From positions 54,107,917 to 54,171,916 of the forward strand of contig CM041297.1 in assembly GCA_023052935.1 (NCBI GenBank): a stretch of 64,000 nucleotides of DNA, written 5' to 3'. Both the position numbers and the translations under genes were made by a program. The notes under the pieces are model-generated. The model ran no database searches, was not told the origin of the DNA, and worked only from the letters and a program-made list of their open reading frames with translations. Shown here piece by piece: positions 11,799 to 22,659 of the stretch. The DNA is from Piezodorus guildinii (Eukaryota > Arthropoda > Insecta > Hemiptera > Pentatomidae). How positions within the stretch are numbered: the stretch's first letter is position 1; every line of letters begins with the position of its first letter.

Positions 11799-12759
11799 AG
11801 AAAGTAGTTTTTTTAGGATTAGGATAGTTATTAGAATTAGTTAGGATTGAGTTGTTTTTTTTTTTAATATGTTTTATTCTTTTAGAACTATCCCATCTTC
11901 ATGTCTTATTTTATATAGATAAAATGTGTTTTTTTTTTAAATCATTAGTTACTTTTTTTGACATATATTAAAAATATTAATAATAAATTATGTATATAAT
12001 GTCTATGGAGGATATATATAATATTAAGTTTTAGAAAGAATTTAATTACTGAATTAGTCACAAAAATAACTCTATATTTTACAAAATCCAAGCAAATAAA
12101 TAAAAGAGAGCCAAGAGATTTACTATTTTTTTAAGTCAAGAATGCAATGAGATATCCTTGAACGAGTGGCGAGAAACAACTAGTTTACATTACATTTTGT
12201 TTATCAAATGTTTGCAGTTATCTTTCTAAGGTTTGCAAATATGTGTTGATATACAACACCTAAAACCGTACAAGGAAAATTGATATCATATTATTCTATA
12301 ATTTAAATTCACAACATGTAAATAGCATTTTCCAAGGGCGTAGGCAAGAGTTTCGTTAGTTGGAGGGGTTCGGTTGAACTAGTTGGAGGAAGGTCCTTAC
12401 TTTGTTGAAAGCATGATATATTTTTTTCCCCAAGTAATGTCTGTATATCAATTGATTGCGTAGATGGGATTAATAACAGTCATTGACCTTTTTTATCTTT
12501 TATTCGTATTAGTACCAATATTTTTTGAGGGGTCTGCCTCCGCCAATGGCATCTGCTGTAGTTATTGGAATTTCGAAACAGTGATAATACCGCGTATACT
12601 CGGTATCTTCCTCAACAAAAAAATAATGTTCAGAGAAAAACCTTTGAGAATTAAATTCAATCACTTATCTATACTATTATCTATATTACTTTGTTTGTTT
12701 TTTTGAACGCGCTAATCTTAGAAAGTTCTAATTGAAAAATTCTTTTTGTGTTCGATAGT
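11799..12759. other. Unassigned AT-rich DNA
   Basis: No gene recognised. The frame at 12464-12706 (80 codons) begins with a hydrophobic segment but has no known domain and is AT-rich like its surroundings. Confidence 0.5.
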
Positions 12760-13014
12760 CCATTTATCGAGGAAGGCTTCAAGGCTATAGGAGCAAACAT
12801 TTAAACACGTAGGAATCGATTCACGTCAAGACTGCTTCACACACGGCCAACTATATGTCACATCGTCAAGATCGGGTTGCGGAGAAAATCAGTATGTACT
12901 TCTGCCACAAGAAAATAAAACTAAAAATATCATTTAGTAGTATTTTAAAATATATTCATTTAAGAACATCTTAATAACAGAAATTGACGCTGACGAAGTC
13001 GCGGCCAACAGCTA
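12760..13014 (+). pseudogene. Helitron 3' end with RepHel helicase C-terminal remnant
   Basis: The reading near 12838-12905 gives THGQLYVTSSRSG followed by KISMYF, close to the final conserved motif of Helitron helicases (…HGQLYVxxSRV…). Shortly downstream the sequence ends GACGAAGTCGCGGCCAACAG then CTAGT at 13010-13014. The CTAG-type 3' terminus with a GC-rich segment just before it is typical of canonical Helitrons. The coding part is broken by stops and only the last part of the element is present. Confidence 0.72.
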
Positions 13015-13591
13015 GTGAGTAATAAATTTACATATTTAATATCACTAAGAGAAACAAACATGCCTAAAATAAATTATATTATGTTTTCTAATCAATTAAT
13101 AGTTGCCTACTATAATTATTGAATACCATTAAATTTTACTAACTTAATAATGTGTACCATTTAAGACACCTTTCCGTCATAGTTTTATATTAACTTCGTT
13201 TTCGTTCTCAATTTACAGTTAGACCATTTACTCTGAACGTTTATATTATCCTGTTCAGTTGCAAACCGTTTTTTTTTTTTTTCTCAATACGAAATGTGTG
13301 ACGGTGACCGAAATATTGATACTATACAAAATACGAAATTTAACTGAGATATGGCTAAAAATTTCAGAGTTTGGTCGAACAGAATTCTTTTAGATCGGTT
13401 CTGAATATAAGTCTACTCCGAAGATATTTAAGAAAAATCAGTTTCTATATTCAGAAAAATATATTTTATACCCAAATAAGAAGGGTTATTAGTTTATTCT
13501 AGCAAAAATATTACATTAGTATCGAGTTCTTTAGCATATGTATGTGGCATTTTACATTATTGAGTATTTTTTTTTTTTTTTTTACTTTAGT
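13015..13591. other. Unassigned AT-rich DNA
   Basis: No gene seen; it ends in a T run (13567-13582) that forms part of the target duplication of the next SINE. Confidence 0.5.
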
Positions 13592-13887
13592 GGAGCGGCG
13601 TGGTCTAGTGGATAGAGCACAAGTCTACTGTTCTCCGGGTTCTGGGTTCGAATCTCGGCTAGGGCAGAATATTATTTATTCTGTTAATTTAGCCAAAGGG
13701 TAATCCTAGGGTATGGAGACCTTCCTGGGGCAGACCCAGGCTCTATAAAGTGGGTACCCAAAAAAATTGGGGAAAAACTGGTGGCTGAGCGTGATCAAGG
13801 CCTAACACCTCATTGTACTGCTGGTTGCCTAGAAACAGTACGAATATCTATATTTACTGAGCCCAAGACCCTTCATGGGTTGTAGTG
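13592..13887 (+). mobile_element. tRNA-derived SINE (family SINE2), full length
   Basis: The head GGAGCGGCGTGGTCTAGTGG carries a tRNA A box (TGGTCTAGTGGATAGAGCA) and the B box GGGTTCGAATCTC follows, so it is an RNA polymerase III type promoter. The body includes GGAGACCTTCCTGGGGCAGA and the shared 3' part TGAGCGTGATCAAGGCC. It ends GGGTTGTAGTGGTACAG. Flanking copies of a T run plus ACTTTA (about 13567-13588 and 13888-13910) form a target duplication. It is unrelated in body to SINE1. Confidence 0.88.
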
Positions 13888-13910
13888 GTACAGTTTTTTT
13901 TTTTTTTTAC

Positions 13911-14605
13911 TTTATTCGAAAATGTTTAACCTTTTTCCATAAGGTTGATTAAGATATTTCTTAATGTGATCTAATTTCTCAATATTAACTCAGTCTATTC
14001 AATCAATACAATCAGATTTTAGGTTAATTGCTATAAAACATAATCTTAAAAGCAATCTTGACGCCCTCAATAAGCAACCTTATAAGATATCTAGCTGACT
14101 ACATTTGGATCATGTAGCAATTGACCATTGACAAAACAATGATCACCGATAACTCCCGATCTAGGAGGACGATTGGAGGTCATTAAGCTCTGATTAGAAG
14201 GCTTCTCATTGGCTTCACTGTTAACTAACTCAGCCAATCAGATAGCGGCTTAAAGTTTATCAATCTATTCTACTTCTAATGTAAGGACAGGACATATTGC
14301 GTTCGTTTCCATTTTATCTTGACAGTTCAGGATAATTTTATGGCATTATTACATCCATATACCTTCTCAACTAATTTTGGTGTTAAATTATGTTTAATAT
14401 TAAAATTAATTAATTAGTAATATTAATTAAAATACGCCACTGATTTTGATTGGGTTTTCATAATCATTTAGGGCATTCTTTTCTAAGGTTTATAAGAAAA
14501 ATAAATTGCAATTAAGTTTTTCTTAAGAAGGGAAAATTAAATTTTTCGTAATCAAGTCATTGAAATATTATTCTTGAGATATGAGTAGTAATTTAGAACT
14601 ATATG
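13911..14605. other. Unassigned AT-rich DNA
   Basis: No gene. A moderately GC-richer patch (14090-14290) shows no clear reading frame. Confidence 0.45.
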
Positions 14606-14925
14606 ATTTATATATAAAAATGTATCGCTTTTTGCCTTGGCCATCGCATCATCCGCCCGTCCACGGCTTAACCCATTTCTCTTATTCTTTATTTGTTATA
14701 TTTATATCAGTCAGGAGAAGGATCTTATGAAAGAAAAAAAGAGAAAAGTTACTTTGGTATATAGCTTTTTTTTTTAATTCAAAGGTAATAATAATCTCTC
14801 TATCTAAATATATAAAAATGAATCTCCCTTTCCCTTGGTGATCGCATCACGCGTGAACGGATTGACCGATTTCGCTAAGACATGCTTAAGACAGGACATC
14901 GTCTGTCGGGTCAGATAGTATAAAA
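14606..14925 (+). mobile_element. Helitron-type 5' head modules, two degenerate copies
   Basis: Two related starts are seen: TATATATAAAAATGTATCGC at about 14609 and AATATATAAAAATGAATCTC at about 14804. Each is followed by a C/T-rich segment and GATCGCATCACGCGTGAACG or a diverged version. The second ends near 14925 with GTCGGGTCAGATAGT, which resembles a degenerate CTAGT-type 3' end. It may be a small non-autonomous Helitron and perhaps relates to the helicase tail at 12760. The call rests on resemblance only. Confidence 0.4.
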
Positions 14926-16609
14926 TAAAAGAAGTCAAACAAGTTTATAGATAGTTGTCATAAGACCACAAACTTTTGAACATATATTATTTGTAATTTG
15001 GTGAGGGAGGTTATGGTGAGTCATTGCTGCCACCGTACAGTATCACACAGGTTGTATTCTTCCATACATTACGCAAAATTTTACAAAAAAACATTTCTTA
15101 CCGAATCGTATGTAATTTGTTAAAATAAATGGAAATGTACTTTAAATCTATAAAGTAACATTGTTATTGATTATTTCTACTTTTACGTATCCCATGTATA
15201 ATGAAACTTTTTTTTTTTTTCTAATTATGCCACTCCTCCATATGTGTTGAAACTCAGCCTCCTCAGATTAATTGAGTAATTATTATAATTAACTATTTTA
15301 GCTGGAGCCAGTACATTAATAATGATGAAAGGCTAAAACAACCAACCACCTACTTACTTACTCAAAATGGCAAGAGCTGTTTTACATAAACAAGTCACGG
15401 ATCCCTAACTATTAAATATGTTTTAAATTGCTGATACTTCTTATATCCTATAAAGTGGTATCTCACTAACCTTTGGAGTCATACACTGACCTCGAAGCTA
15501 TGTGCAATTTTATGCTTAGCTTGAACCTTCATATGAAGGATTTGTTTATTTATAGGCAATGTGATAGAAGGAAAATTCCCAGTTTTACACATTAGTTAAT
15601 TAAATTTGTAAAGTATACATTTATATTTTCCTATTTATTTCTCAAAATTAACTTGTTTCATCTAAGAAAAAAAAAAAAAAAAAGAAATATTATGAGAAAG
15701 GAAAGTTTATTGAACTGAGGCAGTATTTAAAAACGCATTAAAATAACCTTCTGACCCCAATGCAATTGTTACGACAATGGTTATTTTTAAATTTGGCTTT
15801 TAACTTGATTCACCGTGCGACTCCATTTTGTGATTCAGCTCCAACAGTCCTTGACCCGTGCTGAAAATATCAAAAAACATAACCGAAGGTACTTTTTTTA
15901 GATTGGAAGATAAACAAGTACCATTACGACGTACGTTTTGTTATTATACAAAGTCGATAATATTTGCGATGAGCAGACAGGATGGGTTGAATTACACCGA
16001 TTCAGCAAGTCGTAACCACGCAGAAGACACTTAACGCTAGGAAAATGCGTCTTGAAAAAGGAAAGAAAAAATGTACATCCTCTGTAAACATGAGGACCTT
16101 TTTTCCCGACAGTTTATCCGAACAAGGAGGTGAAAGTTATGCTTGGAGAAACTTCTCAGAAGTTCAAAAGGATTCTGTGTACCGTTTCGGAACTAATAAG
16201 GACAAACAAACGTGTCTTATGTAGCAAACGTTTCGTCTGTAAGCACCAGTTAATTTTTTTTAACAGGAGTAAAAAAAAAAATAATTTAATATGTATATAT
16301 TCAAATAGGGTTTCTGTAATAGGTTTTCTGCTATTTTCCCGATTAAATCAGAAGATATATATAGATACAGCTGAAAATAAGTTGTTTTATAATTGTACTA
16401 CCTATATTATTTTATATAAGTATGTATGTTATGTGATTAGAAGAATTCTTTTCGTATTATTGTAGTATATTATTTTTATTTATGTTTCATTAATTATTAT
16501 CCAGTTTAAGTTCCTTTATTATTCCAAAGCTCATGTTATTCTAAAAAAGACCAAGTAACAAAACAATGTAAATATTTATTTTTCTTCTTTTTATTATATT
16601 TTTAAACTC
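14926..16609. other. Unassigned AT-rich DNA
   Basis: No recognisable gene. The longest frame (16130-16465, 111 codons, plus) is rich in Lys, Ile and Tyr with no motif. It contains GCAAACGTTTCGTCTG, a fragment resembling the reverse of the GAAACGT box seen at other loci. Poly-A/T tracts lie at 15209 and 15667. Confidence 0.45.
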
Positions 16610-16858
16610 CTTTATTTTTCATTTTGTCCACACAACTATTTTCTGAGAATTGTTTTTTATTTTAATTTTTCTTTATTTTATTTTATATTTTATGTATATA
16701 TTCATCCATAATTGTAAACATTAGTTAATTATGTTCATTTTGACTGTTGGCCAGGCATGTTATTTATTATAATTACTGTGCAAATATGTTATTCTCAAGG
16801 AATACGCAGTCCCAGAATAAAAATCAATTTCTATTCTATTTCTTTCTATTTCTATATA
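16610..16858 (+). mobile_element. LINE 3' UTR/tail with (TTCTA)n-type end
   Basis: The segment with CTGTTGGCCAGGCATGTTAT, TGTTATTCTCAAGGAATACG and a terminal TTCTATTCTATTTCTTTCTA matches the reverse complement of 45108-45370. A shared non-coding body ending in a pentanucleotide tail is typical of LINE 3' ends, and CR1/I-type relatives are possible. No ORF is present. Confidence 0.6.
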
Positions 16859-16907
16859 GGTAGACAGATAAATATAAATAAATCTGATTAATTAACTCAT
16901 TAAATTG

Positions 16908-17495
16908 TGGGTAACCAGTGGTGAAGTGGCAAGGATAACAGCCATGTATGTCCAAGGTCACGGGATCAAACCCGGCAAGTGGCCTTGGGATTTTATTATG
17001 AGAGAAAAAAATACTTGGTTATGCCGTCCTTCGGTGGGGACGTAAAATGATATTCCGGATAGGCACTCATTAAAGATCCCTACTATTGGGGTAACCTGTA
17101 ACATGATAGCATAACGACCCAAGATCCCGGATTCAAACCCGTAGGTAGCTCTAGTATTTTTTAATCGGAGACAAATCTTTATTTATGCCGTCTTTTGGAG
17201 GGAACGTTAAAAGGTGGTCCCGAGCCTGTGCGATGTCAGGTACTCGTTAAAAATCCCTATTATAATTAAACCTGTATAGCCAAAATTAAGGACTCCCATT
17301 GTAGCATCGTCCGATTAGCGACAACAGCATAATAAAGGGATGTTGAAAAATATAAAAAAATCCCTATCCTAATCAAACCTGGATAGACTAAATTAAGGAC
17401 TCCCACTATAGTATTAGTACTATAATAGTACATACTATATGTACGATTAGCCACATTAGATTAACAACATTAAGTGACAAATGAATAAACAAACA
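16908..17495 (+). mobile_element. SINE1 nested inside an older SINE1
   Basis: The outer copy begins GGGTAACCAGTGGTGAAGTG at 16910 and runs to the AAAGATCCCTACT motif near 17087. A second head (GGGGTAACCTGTAACATGAT) starts at 17090 with its own B box (GGATTCAAACCC) and runs to about 17350. The outer body then resumes with AAATCCCTATCCTAATCAAA and ends with its tail (ATGAATAAACAAAC) near 17490. The repeated ATCCCTA at both junctions suggests the target duplication. Confidence 0.8.
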
Positions 17496-17547
17496 AATAT
17501 TAATTGTTATAATTAATGATTTTTTAATTATAAATAAAGGAAATATC

Positions 17548-17583
<36 letters not shown>

Positions 17584-18219
17584 ATTTCAGTTCAATCTGA
17601 TAACACTATGTCTAATTAGTATAGCTAATTTGTTTCGAGGCTAAATCCTAACAAAAAATACACTTTTGATTACACAATTGGATCTCGAAGTAAACAAATC
17701 CACGATAAAACTAAACATTGAGGACTGGTGAATAAGATCTTAATGATTTTCAATTCAACCATATACTCATTTTCCACAGTGGAACTTGTAAATTAGACCA
17801 AAAATCAGTGATTTAAAAAAAAATAGAAACAAGATTTTAATATGGTATTTGTTGGAGTACAACATGTAGTGGTTAAAACATAGCAACATTATTTAAAGTG
17901 AATAAAAAGTATGCTGATAGGGTTAGTATCTACGACGTACGCGTTTTTATGGTTAGCACACATTTTTACATTTTAAGTTCAACTACGTGAGTCTATTTGT
18001 TTTGATATTTGACCGTAGTAAACACAAGGCCTGGCCACGTGCAGAACCAAGATAAAAATACTTACAAGGGTATCTATCTTTCAGTGAAATCTGTCACTTC
18101 TTACATCCTATAGCATATAGCATATACTATTCATACCAAGGAAGCATTCAACAATCTTGTATATTTAACATTATTTCTTTTAAACTGTCAAAAAAATTTC
18201 TCATTTAAAATATTACAAA
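17496..18219. other. Unassigned AT-rich DNA with a poly-A tract
   Basis: A run of about 28 A lies at 17553-17580. No gene or known repeat in the remainder. Confidence 0.5.
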
Positions 18220-18375
18220 TCTGGTGCACGCAACACACGACGTTCACTTACCTCCGTTGGTATAGTCAATTTAAGAATTTATAAATACAATTAGAGATAA
18301 AAAGAAATTGTTAAAGAATTAATAACATTGAGTTTCAGTTGAAACATGTGTTTTATTAAATAATCTATTATATTA

Positions 18376-18520
18376 GGGGTACTCACTACGTTTGCTATAG
18401 CATGCTATTTGTGCTATTGTGCTAAACCCATTAATTTTATACAGGAAATAACTGTAGAAACTCGACGGATTTAGCAAAATAACACAAATAGCATGCTATA
18501 ACAAACGTAGTGAGTACCCC
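18376..18520. mobile_element. Palindromic MITE, copy 2 (with empty site elsewhere)
   Basis: A 145-bp palindrome from GGGGTACTCACTACG to its complement. The flanks read ...CTATTATATTA and TATTATTATC.... The HINE copy at 63354 has the same host sequence without the insert (63488-63505). Joining the two flanks with a 5-bp overlap, TATTA, gives that empty site exactly. This points to insertion with a 5-bp duplication, if the element ends are at GGGG/CCCC. Confidence 0.85.
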
Positions 18521-18627
18521 TATTATTATCTACGACAATCAGTTTTATCACTCTCCATTAACTTCTGCAATTTTGAGTATAAGATAATATTTTTTCCTAA
18601 AATCTTTAGCTTCCCTACGGTATATTA

Positions 18628-18772
18628 GGGGTACTCACTACGTTTGCTATAGCATGCTATTTGTGTTATTTTGCTAAACCCGTCGAGTTTCTACATTTAT
18701 TTCCTGTATAAAATTGATGGGTTTAGCACAATAGCACAAATAGCATGCTATAGCAAACGTAGTGAATACCCC
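18628..18772. mobile_element. Palindromic MITE, copy 3
   Basis: 145 bp with the same arms as copy 2 but in the opposite internal orientation (the AAATTGATGGG centre is reversed). It is inserted in the same HINE about 107 bp downstream of copy 2, at a GGTATATTA site. The right flank reads TAATATACATC. One mismatch prevents a clean 5-bp duplication. Confidence 0.83.
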
Positions 18773-18821
18773 TAATATACATCTATGTCACTGTTTTTAT
18801 GTTCAAATACACAAATTTGCA

Positions 18822-18840
18822 AAAAAAAAAAAAAAATAAT

Positions 18841-18912
<72 letters not shown>
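18822..18912. repeat. A-run and (TA)n microsatellite
   Basis: Two A-runs followed by alternating TA. This matches the simple-repeat position inside other HINE copies, which suggests expansion of an internal element microsatellite. Confidence 0.85.
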
Positions 18913-19036
18913 ATATGTTTGCTCTTTTCTCATTTAGTTGTACATCGAACTGATTGAACTTTTTATCAATGCTTACAGGATGATATGGTTATTTTCATTT
19001 AATCTAAAAAATTAAACGTACTTTAGAGGAAGACAA

Positions 19037-19228
19037 TCTGGTGCGCGCAGCACACGACTTTCACTTACCTCCATTATTTATATCAATACAAGAATTTTTA
19101 ACAAATTTATAAACGAAAATAAATTGTTAAAGAATTATTTAAATTGGATTTATTTATTAACAAAAATGGAATTCGAAACGTTTTATGATCGCAATACTTT
19201 CCATTACTATTTATTTTATATATAAGTA
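19037..19228 (+). mobile_element. HINE-like element, copy D (internally deleted)
   Basis: It starts TCTGGTGCGCGCAGCACACG then ACTTTCACTTACCTCC. After about 100 bp it jumps to the 3' terminal part (GATCGCAATACTTTCCATTA and a decayed hairpin). Only about 190 bp remain of a ~650-800 bp element. Confidence 0.7.
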
Positions 19229-19911
19229 TGTTAATAATGATTATAGCAAACAATGATATTTTGTGGTTAAATTATTACAAAGATATTTGCAATAACTGAG
19301 AACTAAGTTTTAAAAAAAATGGACCAAAAATGTTTATTACTATTATTAATTAGGAAGTTGTTTTCTTCATTCTTATTCCGAAGGTTATATCTTCATAAAA
19401 TTTGCTCCTGTCATTTATTTTATTGCCTTGGTCGGAAAGTTCCACTCGGAATGATCTTTTGTCCCGTAAATCGAGTATTTTCTGTCGGAATAGTAATGTA
19501 TGACCCTTGTGATGTTTGAAACGAGGGAATTGTTAACGACCTTAACTGAAAGGAAAAATGATTAATATTTATGAAAGGTATTCTTGGCAAATATTTAAAA
19601 CATGTACTGCGAATAACGGAGCACTTTATCCTTCGGGAACGCCCCTGTTTCACAAATGTATGAGTAATTGTTAAGGATTTATTTAACAACAGGCTGTTAA
19701 GGAAAATTATAATTTTTGATTAATAGTATTGGTTATGGATAATATTAATATTTAAATGACAATCAATGATGATAGAAATGAAAAATCATTCGCTATCGTA
19801 TATGGTCATTATCATTTTTATCAGATTATTATTTTTTTTTTAAATTCTCTTTTATTTATCCTTAAAAGTAAAATTAAATAAAACCCTTATTTAAATTACA
19901 TATCTTCCTCA
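19229..19911. other. Unassigned DNA
   Basis: Somewhat GC-richer around 19420-19680, with overlapping open frames on both strands (66 and 89 codons), neither with a recognisable domain. Possibly a decayed element. Confidence 0.45.
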
Positions 19912-20442
19912 CACTAGACTGAAACGACAAGAAACAGCTCGTAGACACCGCTTACTACAACATTTACTTGACCGACGATCAAAACTTTCCACGTATCACA
20001 AAAATTTAAATTATATTACCATCGTTAGGCCTATTTGGACATGTATGATTGAGTTATGGGGATCCACCAAACCACCCAATTATGCATGAACCCTAAACGC
20101 CCCTTACTTTGTCACCAATAAAATAATTCAATAATCCAAAATAAGACCTAAATCACCCATCAGTCGTAGATCTAGCCCGAACTGGATATACCTCCTCTAA
20201 TTCAAAATTACCCGTCCACCCCAACCCACTCGTCCGCAATATCTCATCATCATCTATTCCCGATAATCCCCCGATGTGGCTGAAACGATGGCTTCGCGAC
20301 CTACTACATAAAATAAACACTGAAGTGCTACCGCTAGGTGGTTTCTTCATATGCCTGTAACAAGCTCATATGATTAATTAACACATTTACTTAATGTATT
20401 TTATTGAATAATACAGATGTAAATTTCTTTAAAATAAATAAT
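19912..20442 (+). pseudogene. Jockey-clade LINE, 3' end fragment
   Basis: The reading from 19913 gives TRLKRQETARRHRLLQHLLD then RRSKLS, almost the same peptide as the jockey copy at 50065. It continues with VRPIWT and IELWGSTK and the thumb/C-terminal segment of a jockey reverse transcriptase. Stops and frameshifts break it. The 3' UTR (ACATTTACTTAATGTATTTT then ATTGAATA) matches the jockey end at 35880-35925. It is 5' truncated and its tail meets the tail of an RTE copy on the other strand. Confidence 0.8.
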
Positions 20443-21275
20443 AATAGGCTTAGCGAAGGTTCGATGCCGATACCACAAAATACCGCCTACACAGACTCGT
20501 CCAATGTTCACCGTTCAAACCCAAGCCCCCGAGATCAGCCTTAACGCAATCCTCCCATCGACGCTTCGGCCTGCCTTTCGGACGCCTACCATTCGGATCA
20601 GCGAATACCAACTTTCTCGGAATCCGCTCCTCATCGAGCCCAACAACTTTACTCGCCCATTTAAGTCTCCGCGATGCTATCAACTCAATTATATTCACAG
20701 GATACATGTTCCGCAATTCCGCGTTGTGCAACCTTCTAAACTCCCCAGTGGACTCATCTCTCTTAGGACCAAATATTTTACGCAATACCTTATATTCGAA
20801 AACCTTAAGCCGTTGTTCATCCTTCAAAGTAAGCGGCCACGTTTCACATTCGTAAAGAACCGTCGGAAGAATAATAGTTTTATAAATTCTAATCTTTAAG
20901 TTTTTAGATAGAAGCCGCGAACTAAGTAACTTAGCAACTGAATAATAACACGCATTTCCCACCTTTAACCGGGACTTTATTTCTTCCTAGATTTCATTTT
21001 TTCTTGTTATCATTGAACCTAAATACTTGAATTTCTCTACGTGTTCAAAAATATGCCCTGATACATCAATATCAACAAGATCGCCACCGTTTCTGTTACT
21101 AATCATATATTTCGGTCTTATCGGTATTTAATTCGAGTCCTATTTCTTTACCGGTTTTTATTAACACACTTGTAATTAGTTGTATGGTTTCCGTGTCTTC
21201 ACCTAGCAGTACTAAGTCATCGGCATACCCCAAAACCGGAATCTTGTCACCCACATTTAAACCTTTCTCGGTCTT
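20443..21275 (-). pseudogene. RTE-clade LINE, 5'-truncated, frameshifted
   Basis: The minus strand encodes the last part of an endonuclease/reverse-transcriptase polyprotein. It contains the catalytic YADD box (LGYADDLVLLGED, 21198-21240), then ELNTDKTE. After a frame change near 21100 come YKTIILPTVLYECETWPLTL and the C-terminal GRPKRRWEDCVKADLGGLGL. The same protein is better preserved at 38090-39181. The 3' end is short and finishes in TATTATTATT, typical of RTE elements. The 5' break is just upstream of EKGLNVGDK. Confidence 0.85.
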
Positions 21276-22205
21276 TAAAATAAATAAATTAAAAAAATTC
21301 ATTTCTCCATTAACTAATTTATTTATTCAGCAAATCATAGTGTAAGCTTTAAAAATAGTTCTATTGGAGCGTTTTTGGATGGTTGATTGTCCTTTTAACT
21401 TAGCCAAGTGTAGGTAACATAGTTACGACGAGGGTCTACTTAATGATTTTTTATGTTTCTTTTTTCTTATAATTAAGTTAAATATGAAATATAAAAATTT
21501 GGATTTATCGTTGTCTTACTTTTAATAAATATTTAAGAGAACACTAGTTTCACAAGACTTGAGGCAATAAGTGTATATTATGCTACGATGCTTATGACCA
21601 AACATAATAAAAATTAGAGTATAAGTTTGGAATATATAAATGAAATGGGATATATTTTCACAAGTATACTTGTGTGTAGACATTACTAAAACTTGAAAAA
21701 AAAAATCTCCAGCGATTCTAAAAACTACTTCATTTGAACACCTGGTATACGTAAATGAATGCCTAGTAATGTTCAGGTTTTATATAAAATGTTTGAAATT
21801 AATTTTAAAATGATGAATATTTATAAATATAGTTTACTGCATATATCCATGCCAACTATTCTTGGACGTTGAAATTAAACAATTTTTAAAACACGCCAAT
21901 AAAAGGACTTTATAATTGTTAGATAGAGAAAGAAAACTCTTTTTATTTTTCAAAATTACAAAAAAAAAAAAAATACATTTTCTACTTACAAAATAAAATA
22001 ACATTTCTGGATTTTGACCTCAAATCAGAAGCCCGGTCGTTTAATAACACGATAATGACCAATATATTTATGTTGCGAAAGTTGTTTGTATATTTTAATT
22101 AATACTAATTTATTAATTGTTAAGGTTCCTTCTGAACACGATTTAACAATAGAAAGGAGATCTGGATTAATTAACCCATACCAGCCAATCTTATCTCAAG
22201 ATAAA
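21276..22205. other. Unassigned AT-rich DNA
   Basis: No gene. An A run lies at 21960-21973. The part near 22100-22205 may be the decayed continuation of the LINE fragment that follows. Confidence 0.5.
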
Positions 22206-22335
22206 TATTCAAAATTCAAGAATTTTTGTTTTAAATTTTGATAATATCGGAAAGGCATACACAAAGTGGTAGAGATCTTCTACTTCATCAGTGTTACACA
22301 AACTAAAAATAATATTTGTTTGTTTTAAGTGCTTA
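22206..22335 (-). pseudogene. LINE C-terminal fragment (HFxxxCP-type)
   Basis: The minus strand reads KQTNIIFSLCNTDEVEDLYH followed by FVYAFPILSKFKTKILEF. The pattern LCN..E.ED.YHF...P resembles the zinc-knuckle-like C-terminal segment (CxxC...H...C) found in several LINE clades, but the last Cys is replaced by Phe (FVYAFP). Stops follow. The clade is not resolvable from this length. Confidence 0.55.
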
Positions 22336-22358
22336 TAATTCAAGTATAAAACATCACC

Positions 22359-22650
22359 GGTGGGGATCACTTGTAGCTGGGTGGCTAGCATAACAGCCTC
22401 CTATGCCAAAGGTTTGAACCCCCACAGGTGGTCCTAGGATTTTTTAATGGGAGTAAAAAATCCTTAGTTATGCCGTCTTTCAGAGGGGACGTTTAAGGGT
22501 GGTCCCGAGCCTGTGCGATGTCAGGTACTCGATAAAGATCCCTATCCTAATTAAACCTGGACAGACAAACTTTAGGACTCCCACTGTAGCATCGTCCGAT
22601 TAGCCATAGTAGCATAAAGTGACGTCAAATAAATAAAATAAAAAACAACT
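22359..22650 (+). mobile_element. SINE1, full length with 9-bp TSD
   Basis: Target duplication AACATCACC at 22350-22358 and 22651-22659. The head is GGGGATCACTTGTAGCTGGG, the B box GGTTTGAACCCC, and the A-rich tail AAATAAATAAAATAAAAAAC. It inserted directly next to the LINE fragment. Confidence 0.9.
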
Positions 22651-22659
22651 AACATCACC

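Larger units (their letters stand above)
18220..19030 (+). mobile_element. HINE-like element, copy C, carrying two MITEs
   Basis: It starts TCTGGTGCACGCAACACACG with the subterminal motif GTTCACTTACCT. The body matches copies A, B and G but is split by palindromic MITEs at 18376 and 18628 and by expanded A and TA runs (18825-18912). The 3' part ends at about 19030, directly against the 5' end of copy D, so its own 3' hairpin is missing. Confidence 0.72.

Noticed and set aside
13592..13665. tRNA gene suggested by TGGTCTAGTGGATAGAGCA and GGGTTCGAATC
   Set aside because: This is the tRNA-like promoter of SINE2; it continues into a non-tRNA body with a T-rich tail and a TSD.
16130..16465. 111-codon frame as a host gene
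   Set aside because: Composition follows the AT-rich background (Ile, Lys, Tyr, Phe) and no domain or conserved motif is seen.
16930..17000. tRNA gene suggested by A and B boxes in SINE1 heads
   Set aside because: No complete cloverleaf with acceptor stem and anticodon arm; the heads are always followed by the SINE body and occur with TSDs.
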